Shown: positions 1 through 8,870 of the stretch, piece by piece
How positions within the stretch are numbered: position 1 is the stretch's first letter
Layout: every line of letters begins with the position of its first letter
Origin: an uncultured Gammaproteobacteria bacterium
GTDB taxonomy: Bacteria > Pseudomonadota > Gammaproteobacteria > Rariloculales > Rariloculaceae
DNA length: 64,000 nucleotides
NCBI GenBank assembly: GCA_946887385.1
Contig: CAMPKU010000002.1
Location: forward strand, 1 to 64,000
Direction: 5' to 3'
Program-made: the position numbers and the translations under genes
Notes under the pieces: generated by a model
What the model was told of the DNA's origin: nothing
The model's input: the letters and a program-made list of their open reading frames with translations, nothing else
Database searches by the model: none

Positions 1-278
1 TGCCGGACCGCACCATCGACCTGCACTCGCGCACGCGCTGCCCGGCCTGGTGCACGGCGCTCCTGTGGATCGTGCCCGCCCAGGTGGCCGGCACGCACAA
101 GGTGGCGCAGGGCGAGCTCACGCTGAAGCAGGAGTTCCAGATGCTCAGCGGCACGCTGCACGCCGAGGGCAAGGCGATCCCGGTGCGCGGAAAGGTGAAC
201 GGGACGCGCATCGCCCTCAACGCGGGCGGGCGCGACTACAAAGGCCGCCTGCGCGGAAAGCGCCTCGAGCTGCGCTGA
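1..278 (+). CDS. C-terminal part of a class I SAM-dependent methyltransferase (partial)
   Basis: The reading frame is open from the first codon at base 3 to the TGA at 276-278, so only about 91 C-terminal residues lie in the window. The text around LLWIVPAQVAGTHK and LKQEFQMLSGTL, followed by short beta strands, resembles the C-terminal beta-rich tail found in a group of secreted or periplasmic class I methyltransferases. The SAM-binding half is off the window, so the substrate cannot be inferred. The esterase gene starts 21 bases downstream on the same strand. Confidence 0.6.
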   Translation, partial: PDRTIDLHSRTRCPAWCTALLWIVPAQVAGTHKVAQGELTLKQEFQMLSGTLHAEGKAIPVRGKVNGTRIALNAGGRDYKGRLRGKRLELR

Positions 279-299
279 CCCCTACGGCAGTATCGGGCC

Positions 300-1409
300 A
301 TGACCCTGAAGCGCTCGAAAGCCCCGCCGGGCACGGTGCTCGTGCTCGAGCACCGCTCGAAGATCCTGCAGGGCAACCCGCTCGGCGACCCGCACGTGCG
401 CACGCTCGACGTGTGGCTGCCGCCGCAGTACGACCAGGCGCGAGGCCGCGGTCTCGGCGCGCGCTTCCCCGTGCTGTTCCATCTCGCGAGCTTCACGAAC
501 AGCGGCCGCGCGACGACGGCATGGCGCAATTTCGACGAGAACGTGCCCGAGCGCGCAGCGCGTTTGATCCACGAGCGCAAGCTAGGCCCCGTCATCATCG
601 CGTTCCCCGACTGCTTCACGGCGTTCGGCGGCAATCAGTACGTGAACTCGAGCGCCGTGGGCCGCTACGCCGATTACTTGACCCGCGAGCTCGTGCCGTT
701 CGTGGATCGCGAGCTGCGCACGCGTGCCGCGCGTGAGCACCGCGGCGTGCTCGGCAAGTCTTCGGGCGGCTATGGTGCGCTGCTGCATGCCATGAAGTAC
801 GCGCGCTGCTGGGGCGCCGCGGCCTGCCATTCGGGCGACGCGCACTTCGACGCCGTCTACGCACCGGAGTGGCCGGCCACGCTCGACGAGCTCGCGAAGC
901 ATCGCGTGCCGCAGCGCGCGGCTGGCCCGGTGAACGCGCGCGCCGTGGCCGCGGTTGCCGGCGGCGAAGGCGTCGACGACGGCCGCATCGCGCGTTTTCT
1001 GGCCCACGTGTGGGCGAAGCGCCAGCCGAGCGGCAGCGAGATCCAGGCGCTGGCGAGCTTGGCGATGGCCGCCACCTACGACTCCGATGCCGAGGCGCCG
1101 AACGGCTTTCGCGTGCCGTATCACCTCGAGACCTGCGAGCGTCTGCCGGGCCGATGGCGGCGCTGGCTGCGGCACGACCCCGTGAACCTCGTCGCGCGTC
1201 ATGCGCGCAGCCTGAAGACGCTGCGCGGCTTGTTCATCGACTGCGGCTGGCGCGATCAGTATCGGCTCCACTACGGCGGCCGGCTCTTATCCGTGCGGCT
1301 GGCCGAGCACCGCGTGCCGCACGTCTACGAGGAGTTCGACGGCACGCATTCCGGCATCGACTACCGCCTGGACCGCAGCCTGCCGTACCTGGTGGGTGCG
1401 CTCGCCTGA
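300..1409 (+). CDS. Alpha/beta-hydrolase fold esterase (esterase D / enterochelin esterase-like)
   Basis: A 369-residue protein without an obvious signal peptide, so probably cytoplasmic. The nucleophile elbow GKSSGG (Ser about residue 154) follows a strand ending in HRGVL, and the text PVLFHLASFTNSG near residue 60 is the usual oxyanion-side strand. This is the layout of the esterase D/Fes-like family, which cleaves ester bonds of acyl or S-acyl substrates. A late HSGIDYRLD segment could supply the catalytic His. It follows the methyltransferase tail by 21 bases and may share its transcript. The substrate is unknown. The ATG start agrees with the family N-terminus, although no strong ribosome binding site is visible. 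Confidence 0.72.
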   Translation: MTLKRSKAPPGTVLVLEHRSKILQGNPLGDPHVRTLDVWLPPQYDQARGRGLGARFPVLFHLASFTNSGRATTAWRNFDENVPERAARLIHERKLGPVIIAFPDCFTAFGGNQYVNSSAVGRYADYLTRELVPFVDRELRTRAAREHRGVLGKSSGGYGALLHAMKYARCWGAAACHSGDAHFDAVYAPEWPATLDELAKHRVPQRAAGPVNARAVAAVAGGEGVDDGRIARFLAHVWAKRQPSGSEIQALASLAMAATYDSDAEAPNGFRVPYHLETCERLPGRWRRWLRHDPVNLVARHARSLKTLRGLFIDCGWRDQYRLHYGGRLLSVRLAEHRVPHVYEEFDGTHSGIDYRLDRSLPYLVGALA

Positions 1410-1519
1410 AGTCGTCGACCGCCTGGCGCTACCTTCCGGCCGCACTGGCGGTTGCGGGAAGCGCTGGGTAAAGTTTGGGAGTTCTCGCAAGACGATGACG
1501 GCGGCGAAGGGAGAGACCG

Positions 1520-1999
1520 TTGAGCGACCTCGAGCCCGTGCGCTTCGAGCAAGGGCGGCCGATGCTGTTCGCAGGCATTCGCCGCACGCACACGTTCGCG
1601 ACGATGGGCCACGATATCCCACGTCAGTGGGACGATTTTCTGAAGCTCGGTACGCTGCCGGGGCAAGTCGGGAAGCTCGGTTACGGCGCGATCTGTGGCG
1701 GCGATCCGAACGCGCAAACCATGGAGTACATGTGCGCCGTCGAGGTTGCGAGCTTCGATGCCGTGCCAAAGGAGCTGGGTCGCATGCGCGTGCCCGCCGC
1801 GCGTTACGCTGTGTTCCTGCACGAAGGTAACGTTGCGACGATCCAGCAGAGCTGGCAGCACATCTTCTCGGTATGGTTGCCGAGTTCCGGGTTTCACTCG
1901 GGCAATACGCCCGATTTCGAGGCATACGATGAGCGCTTAAACGGCGCGACGGGCGAGGGCGGCGTGGAGATGTGGCTTTCGGTGCAGTCTGATACCTAA
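1520..1999 (+). CDS. GyrI-like / AraC-type effector-binding domain protein
   Basis: A 159-residue protein starting at TTG, chosen because GGGAGAG lies just upstream and no ATG fits. It is made only of a GyrI-like small-molecule binding domain: FAGIRRTHTF near the start, GYGAICGGDP in the middle, and the conserved AARYAVFLHEG and QHIFSVWLPSSG segments. Such stand-alone domains bind hydrophobic ligands or act as SOS/gyrase-modulating proteins (SbmC/GyrI, Rob C-terminal domain). There is no DNA-binding domain, so it is probably not itself a repressor. It is separated from its neighbours by short gaps on the same strand. Confidence 0.72.
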   Translation: MSDLEPVRFEQGRPMLFAGIRRTHTFATMGHDIPRQWDDFLKLGTLPGQVGKLGYGAICGGDPNAQTMEYMCAVEVASFDAVPKELGRMRVPAARYAVFLHEGNVATIQQSWQHIFSVWLPSSGFHSGNTPDFEAYDERLNGATGEGGVEMWLSVQSDT

Positions 2000-2013
2000 C
2001 GAACGGGGGCGCT

Positions 2014-2715
2014 ATGCGTAGAACGTGCATCGTCTTGTGCGGCTTGGGTGTGAGCACAGCGGCGTGGGCTGCCGACGAGCCGGCGCCGATCGGCCACGCC
2101 ACCGTCGCAGCCGTGCTCGAAGCGCTGCGGGCCGAACCGAGCGCACAGTTTCGCCAGCAGCTCGGCTGGACGGTGGTGGCGAGCCGCGAGCGCGACCAAG
2201 CCGTCGAGTGGTTCTTCACGCCCGAAGGGCACGACGCGCATCCCGCCGTCGTCAAGCGCACGGCGCTGGAGCACGACGGCGTGGGCATGATCGATCTCGC
2301 CGCGCTGTGTCACGTCGAACAAGAGGCTTGCGATCGTTTGCTCGCTGACTTTCGGCAGCAGCACGAGCTCGAGCAGGCGGCCGCGAAGCGCGAGCGCGTC
2401 ACGATCGACGTGCGTATCGCGCTCGACGATCACGAGCGCTTGCGCGTGGAGCGGCTGCTCGCTGAGGAGGGCATGGCCGCCGAGATCCGCTTCACGGACG
2501 TCTTGAAGATGGTCGTGGTTCCCACGCTCGATGAGGACGGCCGCGTGCTGCTGTGGACGGCCGTGTACGAGTTCGACGGCTCGGACTACGTGTTGCTCGG
2601 CGAGCCGCAGTTTACGATTCCGGGAAACGGCACGGCCACGCTCGAGATGCTCTCGTCGTCCGGCAGCCGGTTCGGCTTTTCGTTGGCGTCCCTCGTGGCA
2701 CACGCCGCCGAATAA
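2014..2715 (+). CDS. Secreted protein of unknown function
   Basis: I do not recognise the family. The 233-residue product begins with a classical signal peptide (about residues 1-19, basic MRR, hydrophobic core, cleavage after AAWA), so it should be exported to the periplasm. The mature part is rich in charged helices in the middle (around EQAAAKRERVTIDVR) and beta-like at the end, with two Cys near residues 95-105 (LCHVEQEACDR) that could form a disulphide. It sits 14 bases after the GyrI-like gene and just before carbonic anhydrase, with no functional link visible. Confidence 0.55.
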   Translation: MRRTCIVLCGLGVSTAAWAADEPAPIGHATVAAVLEALRAEPSAQFRQQLGWTVVASRERDQAVEWFFTPEGHDAHPAVVKRTALEHDGVGMIDLAALCHVEQEACDRLLADFRQQHELEQAAAKRERVTIDVRIALDDHERLRVERLLAEEGMAAEIRFTDVLKMVVVPTLDEDGRVLLWTAVYEFDGSDYVLLGEPQFTIPGNGTATLEMLSSSGSRFGFSLASLVAHAAE

Positions 2716-2783
2716 CCTACGGCCGCCGCCCGCCCAATGCTAAAGTGCGCGCCCAACGCGGCGAGCGCGTTCAGGAGGGGCGG

Positions 2784-3410
2784 ATGATTTCAGCTCGCGA
2801 GGCGCTTGCCCTGTTGCGCGAAGGCAATCGGCGTTTCGTTGCCGATCGGGAGCGCGATGCGCGCGTGGGCGCCACGCGGCGCAACGAGCTCACGCAGCGC
2901 CAGGAGCCGTTCGCGATCATCTTGGGTTGCTCCGACTCGCGCGTGCCGGCCGAGATCGTTTTCGATCAGGGGCTCGGCGACTTGTTCGTGATCCGCGTGG
3001 CCGGCAACGTGGTTGCGCCCTCGCAGATCGGCAGCGTGGAGTTCGCGGCGGCGCAGTTCCATACGCGGCTCGTCGTCGTGCTCGGTCACTCGGGTTGCGG
3101 CGCCGTGGTGGCTACGATCGATCAGCTCAAGCGCCCGCTGCACAAGCAGTCGCGCAATCTGCGTGCGATCGTGGACCGCGTGCGGCCGGCCGTCGAGCCG
3201 CTGCTCGCGACGCCGCTGCGCGACGACGCTCAGGCGTTGATGCGCACGGCCGTGAGAGCGAACGTGCGCGTGGCCGCGAGCAACCTGCGCCACGGCTCCG
3301 AGATTCTCGAGCAACTCATCGCGAGCGACGGCCTGCTCGTCGTCGGCGCCGAGTACTCGCTCGACACCGGCGTCGTGGAGTTTTTCGAAGGGCTGCAGCC
3401 CGAGTCTTGA
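2784..3410 (+). CDS. Beta-class carbonic anhydrase
   Basis: Interconverts CO2 and bicarbonate in the cytoplasm. The 208-residue protein has the complete zinc site of the beta class: C49 and D51 with R53 in GCSDSRVPAE, then H102 and C105 in GHSGCG. The GNVVAP segment and the C-terminal VVGAEYSLDTGVVEF strand are also typical. The reading frame is open further upstream, but the ATG at 2784 is chosen because AGGAGGGG sits 4 bases before it and the protein then has normal family length. It is likely transcribed alone or with the preceding secreted protein. Confidence 0.93.
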   Translation: MISAREALALLREGNRRFVADRERDARVGATRRNELTQRQEPFAIILGCSDSRVPAEIVFDQGLGDLFVIRVAGNVVAPSQIGSVEFAAAQFHTRLVVVLGHSGCGAVVATIDQLKRPLHKQSRNLRAIVDRVRPAVEPLLATPLRDDAQALMRTAVRANVRVAASNLRHGSEILEQLIASDGLLVVGAEYSLDTGVVEFFEGLQPES

Positions 3411-3437
3411 CGCGCGGATGGTGCTAAATTGCCTCGG

Positions 3438-4364
3438 ATGGTGGCTCGACTCATCCACGGGATTCTGGCGGCGGGCGGTCTAGCGCTCGTGGCACTCGCG
3501 ATGGCGCAGGAACGCGTCGCGATCCCCGGTACTTCCGTGTCACTGATTGCACCGCCGGGCTTCACCCGGGCGCGCTCCGGCCTCCAGCACGCGGCCTCGG
3601 GCTCGACGATCACGATCTCGGAAACGGCCGCCCAAGCGTATCCCGATCTCGCGGCGCGCTTTTCCTCGCCGAAGAGCCTCTCGGAAGGCTACGCCGAGCA
3701 GGGCACCACGATTCGCGGCGTGCGCCGCATCAGCGTCGGCGACGCCGAGGTGCCGTTCGCGATCGGTCGTCAGTCCACGGACGATGGCCAGCAGCTCGCG
3801 AAGTATCTTGCGTTGCTCAAGGGCGACAAGACGGTGCTCGTGACGTTCACGATCGCGGACCGCGGCTTCACCGAGGCCGACGCCGAAGCCGTGGTGCGGT
3901 CGATCGAGCTCACGCCGGGGCCGACGCAAGAGCAACAGCTCGCCGACCTGCCGTTCACGTTCCGCGCCGTGGAGCCGTTCGCTGTGGCCAACATCTCGCC
4001 GCGGCAGGCCGTCACGCTCGAGCCGGCCGGCGGCCAGCGGGGCTCTGCCGACCCGGTGGTCATCGTGATCGGCCGCGGCCGGTCGCAAGCGTTGAGAGGC
4101 GAGGAGGCGAGCGTCGCCGTGGAGCTGCTCACCCGCACGGGGGGGTTTCGCGACGTGGAGATCACGTCGCAAGGGGCCGCCGCGTTCGCGGGCGGCGACG
4201 GCTACGTCGTCACCGGCATGGTCGAGAACCGCACGGTGGTGCAATACCTGCGGATTCTGGCCGGCGGCAGCTATCTTCGCTTGCTCGCGCGCGGCGAGAC
4301 GGCTGCCATGCAGGCAGCCGAGGCCACGATTGCGGAGATCGCCGCGTCCGTCGAGCCGAACTAA
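3438..4364 (+). CDS. Secreted protein of unknown function
   Basis: A 308-residue protein that I cannot place in a family. An N-terminal signal peptide (about residues 1-23, ending ALAMA before QERVAIPG) predicts export. The mature part appears to hold two similar beta-rich halves, the first around IPGTSVSLIAPPGF and the second after the TPGPTQEQ linker near residue 158. Each ends in a helix-like segment (EADAEAVVRSIEL and AEATIAEIAASVE), which suggests an internal duplication. An in-frame TTG lies 9 bases upstream, but the ATG at 3438 is preferred because it puts the basic residue directly before the hydrophobic core. Confidence 0.55.
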   Translation: MVARLIHGILAAGGLALVALAMAQERVAIPGTSVSLIAPPGFTRARSGLQHAASGSTITISETAAQAYPDLAARFSSPKSLSEGYAEQGTTIRGVRRISVGDAEVPFAIGRQSTDDGQQLAKYLALLKGDKTVLVTFTIADRGFTEADAEAVVRSIELTPGPTQEQQLADLPFTFRAVEPFAVANISPRQAVTLEPAGGQRGSADPVVIVIGRGRSQALRGEEASVAVELLTRTGGFRDVEITSQGAAAFAGGDGYVVTGMVENRTVVQYLRILAGGSYLRLLARGETAAMQAAEATIAEIAASVEPN

Positions 4365-4423
4365 CGCACCCTTAGGAGTTCTTCAGGACGCCGGCATGAC
4401 GCCTGCGGCGACCGGGGTGTATC

Positions 4424-5023
4424 GTGCCAGTCATGCGAGTTTCAGGCCTAATCGATAGAGTGCGCGCGGCTCTAGGGGCCCGGCTGTGGTCGTGGCTTGG
4501 CGTCGGCGCGCTTGTGGCCGTGGTTGGCGTCGCCGTGGCCTACGGCGTTCGAGTGGAACCGTCGTTGCTGCCGCGGCCGCCAAGCTCGTTTGCGCAGCCG
4601 CCGTACCGCTCCGACGTCGACGCGCGAACGGCCATCGAGAAGGGCCAGGCGCGTGCGGCCGCGAGCGGCAAGATGCTCATGGTCACGTTCGGCGCGAACT
4701 GGTGCCCGGACTGCCTTGCGCTGCACGACAACTTGCACGCCCCGGAAACGCGCGCGTACATCGAGAAGCACTTCGAAATCGTCCAGATCGACGTTGGCGA
4801 TGCAAAGAAGAGTGCGGCGGTGAAGCGCGACCTTGGGATCGCCGTGAACGTCATTCCGCTCGCGGTGTTCTACTCGCCGGCCGGCGAGGTGGTGGGCGAT
4901 ACCTTCGCCGGCGAGCTCAAACCGTCGCGACACTTCTCAGCGCACGAGATTCGCGACTTCCTCCAGGAAGTCGTCGACTTCCAGCGTATCGTGAGCCCCG
5001 ACCAGACGCACCGCCGTCAGTGA
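4424..5023 (+). CDS. Membrane-anchored thioredoxin-like protein
   Basis: A 199-residue protein with one N-terminal transmembrane segment (about residues 22-44) and a thioredoxin-fold domain facing the periplasm. The redox motif is CPDC within FGANWCPDCLALHD, followed by the cis-Pro region VNVIPLAVFYSP. It belongs with thiol-disulphide exchange proteins of the DsbD-gamma/TlpA type, although CPDC is also seen in thioredoxin-like proteins of unknown partner. GTG at 4424 and ATG at 4433 are both possible starts; the GTG has a GGGG stretch at better spacing. Confidence 0.75.
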   Translation: MPVMRVSGLIDRVRAALGARLWSWLGVGALVAVVGVAVAYGVRVEPSLLPRPPSSFAQPPYRSDVDARTAIEKGQARAAASGKMLMVTFGANWCPDCLALHDNLHAPETRAYIEKHFEIVQIDVGDAKKSAAVKRDLGIAVNVIPLAVFYSPAGEVVGDTFAGELKPSRHFSAHEIRDFLQEVVDFQRIVSPDQTHRRQ

Positions 5024-5049
5024 GCTGCGGCGCACTGCGCCCGTAGCCC

Positions 5050-5595
5050 ATGTTCGTCATCGATTCCAGCATTGGCCTGCGCGTGCTGCGCCCGGACGAT
5101 GCCGCCGAGCTCTTCGCGCTCACCGACGCCAATCGCCCGCATCTACGCCGCTGGCTGCCGTGGGTCGATCTCGTGACCTCCGAGGAAGACTCGCGCTCGT
5201 TCCTCGAGACCGTGGCGGCGCAGCGCGAAGAGGGGCGCGGGCCCACGTTCGGCATCGTGCACGACGGCGCGCTCGGCGGCGTGGTGGGCTTTCTGCCCAT
5301 CGATCGCGTCAATCGCGTTGGCGAGATCGGCTATTGGCTTGCGGAGCGCCTTCAAGGCCGCGGCGTGATGACGCAGTGCTGCCGCTTCGTCGTTCGCTAC
5401 GGCTTCCTCACGCTCGACTTGAACCGCATCCAGATTGCGGCCGGCGTGGACAACTTTGTCAGCCGCGCAGTGCCCGAGCGGCTGGGATTCAAGCTCGAGG
5501 GAGTCTTGCGCGCCCGCGAGAATCTCTACGGCACGTTCATCGATCACGCCATGTACTCGTTGTTGCGCAGCGAGCTCGACGCCGCGCAGCTCTGA
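5050..5595 (+). CDS. GNAT family N-acetyltransferase (RimJ/RimL type)
   Basis: A 181-residue cytoplasmic GNAT enzyme that transfers acetyl from acetyl-CoA to an amine, most likely a protein N-terminus or a small molecule. The RimJ/RimL-specific pattern is clear: GLRVLRPDDA at the start, RRWLPWVD near residue 35, the acetyl-CoA segment WLAERLQGRGVMTQ, and LNRIQIAAGVDNFVSRAVPERLGF with the LEGVLRARENLYG ending. Homologues include the ribosomal-protein-serine acetyltransferases. The natural substrate cannot be told from sequence. Confidence 0.88.
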   Translation: MFVIDSSIGLRVLRPDDAAELFALTDANRPHLRRWLPWVDLVTSEEDSRSFLETVAAQREEGRGPTFGIVHDGALGGVVGFLPIDRVNRVGEIGYWLAERLQGRGVMTQCCRFVVRYGFLTLDLNRIQIAAGVDNFVSRAVPERLGFKLEGVLRARENLYGTFIDHAMYSLLRSELDAAQL

Positions 5596-5642
5596 TGCGG
5601 CGTGCTTGCTGGCGGAAGGCCGGTTTGCCAAAGTAGCCCGCT

Positions 5643-6440
5643 ATGTCAGCTACCTCGTCGTCTCGTCGGCGTCTGAAATGGGTTGCGGCCGGGGTTCTCG
5701 CCGCCGCGGCTGTCGCCGTTGCCGCCTGGGCTCAGCTCGCCGCGCGCAAGCCGATGTCGGGCTTCGAGATCGTGGCCGTGTATCCGCACGACCCGAACGC
5801 GTTCACGCAGGGCCTCGCGATTCATGCCGGGCAGCTTTACGAGGGAACGGGGCAGTACGGCGCTTCCGTGCTGCGCCGCGTCGATCTCACGAGCGGCCGC
5901 CCCGAGAAGCAGCGGGCACTCCCGGCGCAGTACTTCGGCGAAGGCATCGCGATTCTCGACGGCCTCGTATATCAGCTCACTTGGCAGAGCGGCCTCGTCG
6001 TCGTCTACGATCTCGAGACCTTCGAGCTCGAGCGCACGATGCGCTACGACGGCGAAGGTTGGGGGCTCACGCACGACGGCCGCCAGCTCATCATGAGCGA
6101 CGGCTCGGCCACCATTCGTTTTCGCGACCCGCAAACCTTTGCGGTCACGAAAGAGATCGAGGTGCGCGCCGACGGCGTTCCAGTAAACCGGCTCAACGAG
6201 CTCGAATACGTCGACGGCGAGATCTGGGCGAACATCTGGTACGACGATCGCATCGCACGCATCTCGCCTGCGAGCGGCGAAGTGCTGGGCTTCATCGACT
6301 TGGGCACTTTGTACCCGCAGACGGCGCGCGGCAGCGAAGCGGTTTTGAACGGCATCGCCTATGACGCGGCCGCGAAGCGCTTGTTCGTCACGGGGAAGAA
6401 CTGGCCGCAGCTCTTCGAGATCAAGCTCGCTCGGCCGTGA
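5643..6440 (+). CDS. Glutaminyl-peptide cyclotransferase (plant/bacterial type)
   Basis: A 265-residue exported or membrane-anchored enzyme that forms N-terminal pyroglutamate from glutaminyl peptides. Residues 10-32 are a hydrophobic anchor or signal. The rest is the five-bladed propeller of the plant-type cyclotransferases: YPHDPNAFTQGL, LYEGTGQYGAS, YFGEGIAIL, QLTWQSG, GEGWGLTHDG, LNELEYVDGEIWANIW and GIAYDAAAKRLFVTGK all match conserved blade motifs. Catalytic acidic residues of the family lie in these segments. The gene stands alone between the GNAT gene and the amino acid permease. Confidence 0.9.
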   Translation: MSATSSSRRRLKWVAAGVLAAAAVAVAAWAQLAARKPMSGFEIVAVYPHDPNAFTQGLAIHAGQLYEGTGQYGASVLRRVDLTSGRPEKQRALPAQYFGEGIAILDGLVYQLTWQSGLVVVYDLETFELERTMRYDGEGWGLTHDGRQLIMSDGSATIRFRDPQTFAVTKEIEVRADGVPVNRLNELEYVDGEIWANIWYDDRIARISPASGEVLGFIDLGTLYPQTARGSEAVLNGIAYDAAAKRLFVTGKNWPQLFEIKLARP

Positions 6441-6564
6441 CCCCGCGGGTTGGGCTAGTGTAGAGTCCGCCGAAAGGCGCGGTCCAACGCCGGCTCGATG
6501 CCCAAGAAGATTGCCGGCAACCGACTCGCAAAGCGCTCGAAATCGGTAAGGGGAGAGTTGCTCG

Positions 6565-8154
6565 ATGGCCAGGCGTTCACTGCGGGACATCTTCGTGCGC
6601 AAATCCGTCGAGCAAATGCACGACGAGCACGAGCACGGGGAGCTGAAGAAAACCCTGGGCGCAACCAACCTCGTGCTGCTCGGCATCGGCTGCATCATCG
6701 GCACCGGCATCTTCGTTCTGACGGGGCGGGCCGCGGCACAGTTCGCGGGCCCCGCCATCATGATCTCCTTCATCATCACGGGAACGCTGTGCGCGCTCGT
6801 CGCGCTGTCTTATGCCGAGTTGGCGTCGGCTATTCCCGTGTCGGGATCGGCGTACTCGTACTCTTACGCCTCCGTCGGCGAGCTCGGCGCCTGGATCATG
6901 GGCGTGCTGTTGGTGCTCGAGTACGGCTTGGCGGCCTCGACGGTCGCCGTGGGATGGTCCGGATACGTGGCGAGCTTTCTGCACGACTTCGGGCTCGATA
7001 TACCGCCCGCGTTGCGCGGGGCGCCAGGCACCGAGGTCACCGACTTCGTCACGGGCGCCGTCGTGGGCACCGGCGTGGTGAACTTGGCGGCCGTGATCGC
7101 CATCATCGCCGTCGTCGGGCTGCTCGTGCTCGGCGTGTCGGAGTCGGCGTTAGTGAACAACGTCATCGTGGCGATCAAGGTCACGGTCGTCGTGGCGTTC
7201 GTCGCGATCGGCGCGTTCTTCGTAGACCCCGCTTTGTGGTCGCCGCTGGTTCCGCCTGCGATCCCTGCGCCTGCCGGCGATCCCGGGCTGTGGAGCGAGA
7301 TCGGCACTGCGCTTTGGGCCGTCGTAACGGCGCAGAACACGGGCCAGTACGGCGTGTCGGGTATCATCACGGCGGCGGCGACGATTTTCTTTGCTTACAT
7401 CGGCTTCGAAGCCGTTTCGACGGCCGGCGCCGAGTCCACGAACCCGCGCCGCGACATGCCGATCGGCATCTTAGGCTCGCTGATCATCTGCACGATTCTC
7501 TACATCCTCACCTCGGCGGTGCTCGTCGGCATCGTGCCGTACACCGATCTCAACGATCCCGCGCCGATCGCGAAAGCCGTGAATCAGATCGGCTTGCCGT
7601 GGTTTTCCGTGCTCGTGAAGATCGGCGCAATCGCCGGACTCTCGTCCGTGATGCTGGTGCTGCTCTACGCACAAACGCGCATCTTCTACACGATGGCGCG
7701 CGACGGCTTGATTCCGCCCGTGTTCGCGCAAGTTCACCCAAAATTCAAAACACCCTGGATCAACACGCTGATCGTCGGCGTCCTGGCGTGCGGCTTTGCG
7801 GGCTTCATGGGCCTCGACGAGCTCGCCAATCTCACCAACATCGGCACGTTGCTCGCGTTCGCGATCGTCTGCCTCACCGTTATCTATTTGCGCTACGCGC
7901 GTCCGGATATGGACCGGCCGTTCAAGACTCCTCTATTTCCCGTTACGCCGGCGTTGGGCGCCATCATGTGCGTGTTCTTGCTGATGTCATTGATGGCGCG
8001 CGAAAGCACGAGGAACTTCTTCGTCGTCTATCTCATCGGCGGCATCGCGCTCTACTTCGTGTACGGCATGTGGAACTCGAAGCTCGGCAAGGGCGTTGTC
8101 GTGCGCGGCCACGAGGAGCTCACGGAAACTCCTCATCCGAAGGTTTCGGACTGA
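6565..8154 (+). CDS. APC superfamily amino acid permease (cationic amino acid transporter type)
   Basis: A 529-residue inner-membrane transporter with about 12-14 hydrophobic segments. After a hydrophilic N-terminus, the first helix carries LLGIGCIIGTGIFVLTG, the unwound substrate-binding helix of the APC fold. IPVSGSAYSYSYASVGE and FFAYIGFEAVSTAGAE are further hallmarks of the YfnA/CAT branch. It probably imports or exchanges amino acids with protons or other amino acids; the exact substrate is unknown. The ATG is preceded by GGGGAGAG at suitable spacing. DedA follows 55 bases downstream. Confidence 0.92.
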   Translation: MARRSLRDIFVRKSVEQMHDEHEHGELKKTLGATNLVLLGIGCIIGTGIFVLTGRAAAQFAGPAIMISFIITGTLCALVALSYAELASAIPVSGSAYSYSYASVGELGAWIMGVLLVLEYGLAASTVAVGWSGYVASFLHDFGLDIPPALRGAPGTEVTDFVTGAVVGTGVVNLAAVIAIIAVVGLLVLGVSESALVNNVIVAIKVTVVVAFVAIGAFFVDPALWSPLVPPAIPAPAGDPGLWSEIGTALWAVVTAQNTGQYGVSGIITAAATIFFAYIGFEAVSTAGAESTNPRRDMPIGILGSLIICTILYILTSAVLVGIVPYTDLNDPAPIAKAVNQIGLPWFSVLVKIGAIAGLSSVMLVLLYAQTRIFYTMARDGLIPPVFAQVHPKFKTPWINTLIVGVLACGFAGFMGLDELANLTNIGTLLAFAIVCLTVIYLRYARPDMDRPFKTPLFPVTPALGAIMCVFLLMSLMARESTRNFFVVYLIGGIALYFVYGMWNSKLGKGVVVRGHEELTETPHPKVSD

Positions 8155-8209
8155 TTGCCGTTTCCGCTGAAGCGCTACCGGCTGGGCCTCTGACGACGAA
8201 GGCGGGGAC

Positions 8210-8860
8210 ATGGAACTATTGATGACGGCGATCGATTATTTTCTGCACGTCGACCGCCATTTACTCGACTTCGCGATGGCCTACGGCGTGTGGATTTACG
8301 CGCTGCTGTTCCTCATCGTGTTTCTCGAGACAGGAGTGGTCGTCACGCCGTTCTTGCCGGGCGACTCACTGCTGTTCGCTACGGGCGCGCTCGCGGCGGC
8401 CGGCGTCATCGACATTGTGGGGATCCTCGCTCTGCTCACGGCTGCGGCCATCATCGGCGACAACACGAACTATTTCATCGGCCGCGCCGTGGGTCCGCGC
8501 GTGTTCACGGAGCACAGCCGATGGCTCAAGCGCGATCACCTGCTCCGAACCCAGCGCTTTTACGAGCGGCACGGCGGTAAGACGGTTGTGCTCGCGCGCT
8601 TCGTGCCGATCGTTCGAACGTTCGCGCCGTTCGTCGCCGGTGTCGGACGCATGCATTATCCGCGCTTCCTGGCTTTCGACGTCGGCGGCGGAATCCTTTG
8701 GGTGTGGAGCTTCGGCTTGCTCGGCTATTTTTTCGGCAACGCACCCATCGTGAAGGAGAACTTCGGGCTCGCCATCATCGCCGTGATCGTGATTTCGCTG
8801 TTGCCGCTTGCGTTCGAGGCTTGGCGCGGACGGTTGAACCGGGCTCGCGCCGGCTCATGA
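8210..8860 (+). CDS. DedA family membrane protein (VTT domain)
   Basis: A 216-residue inner-membrane protein. The DedA signature is intact: ETGVVVTPFLPGDSLLF near residue 45, the GDNTNYFIGR segment, and the FxxRHGGKTVVLARFVPIVRTFAPFVAG block with conserved Arg residues. This family is linked to lipid carrier (undecaprenyl phosphate) and phospholipid translocation and to membrane potential maintenance. Two in-frame ATGs exist (8210 and 8222); the first follows GGCGGGG at good spacing. It is followed 10 bases later by the permease gene. Confidence 0.93.
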   Translation: MELLMTAIDYFLHVDRHLLDFAMAYGVWIYALLFLIVFLETGVVVTPFLPGDSLLFATGALAAAGVIDIVGILALLTAAAIIGDNTNYFIGRAVGPRVFTEHSRWLKRDHLLRTQRFYERHGGKTVVLARFVPIVRTFAPFVAGVGRMHYPRFLAFDVGGGILWVWSFGLLGYFFGNAPIVKENFGLAIIAVIVISLLPLAFEAWRGRLNRARAGS

Positions 8861-8870
8861 GGCTCAGCAA

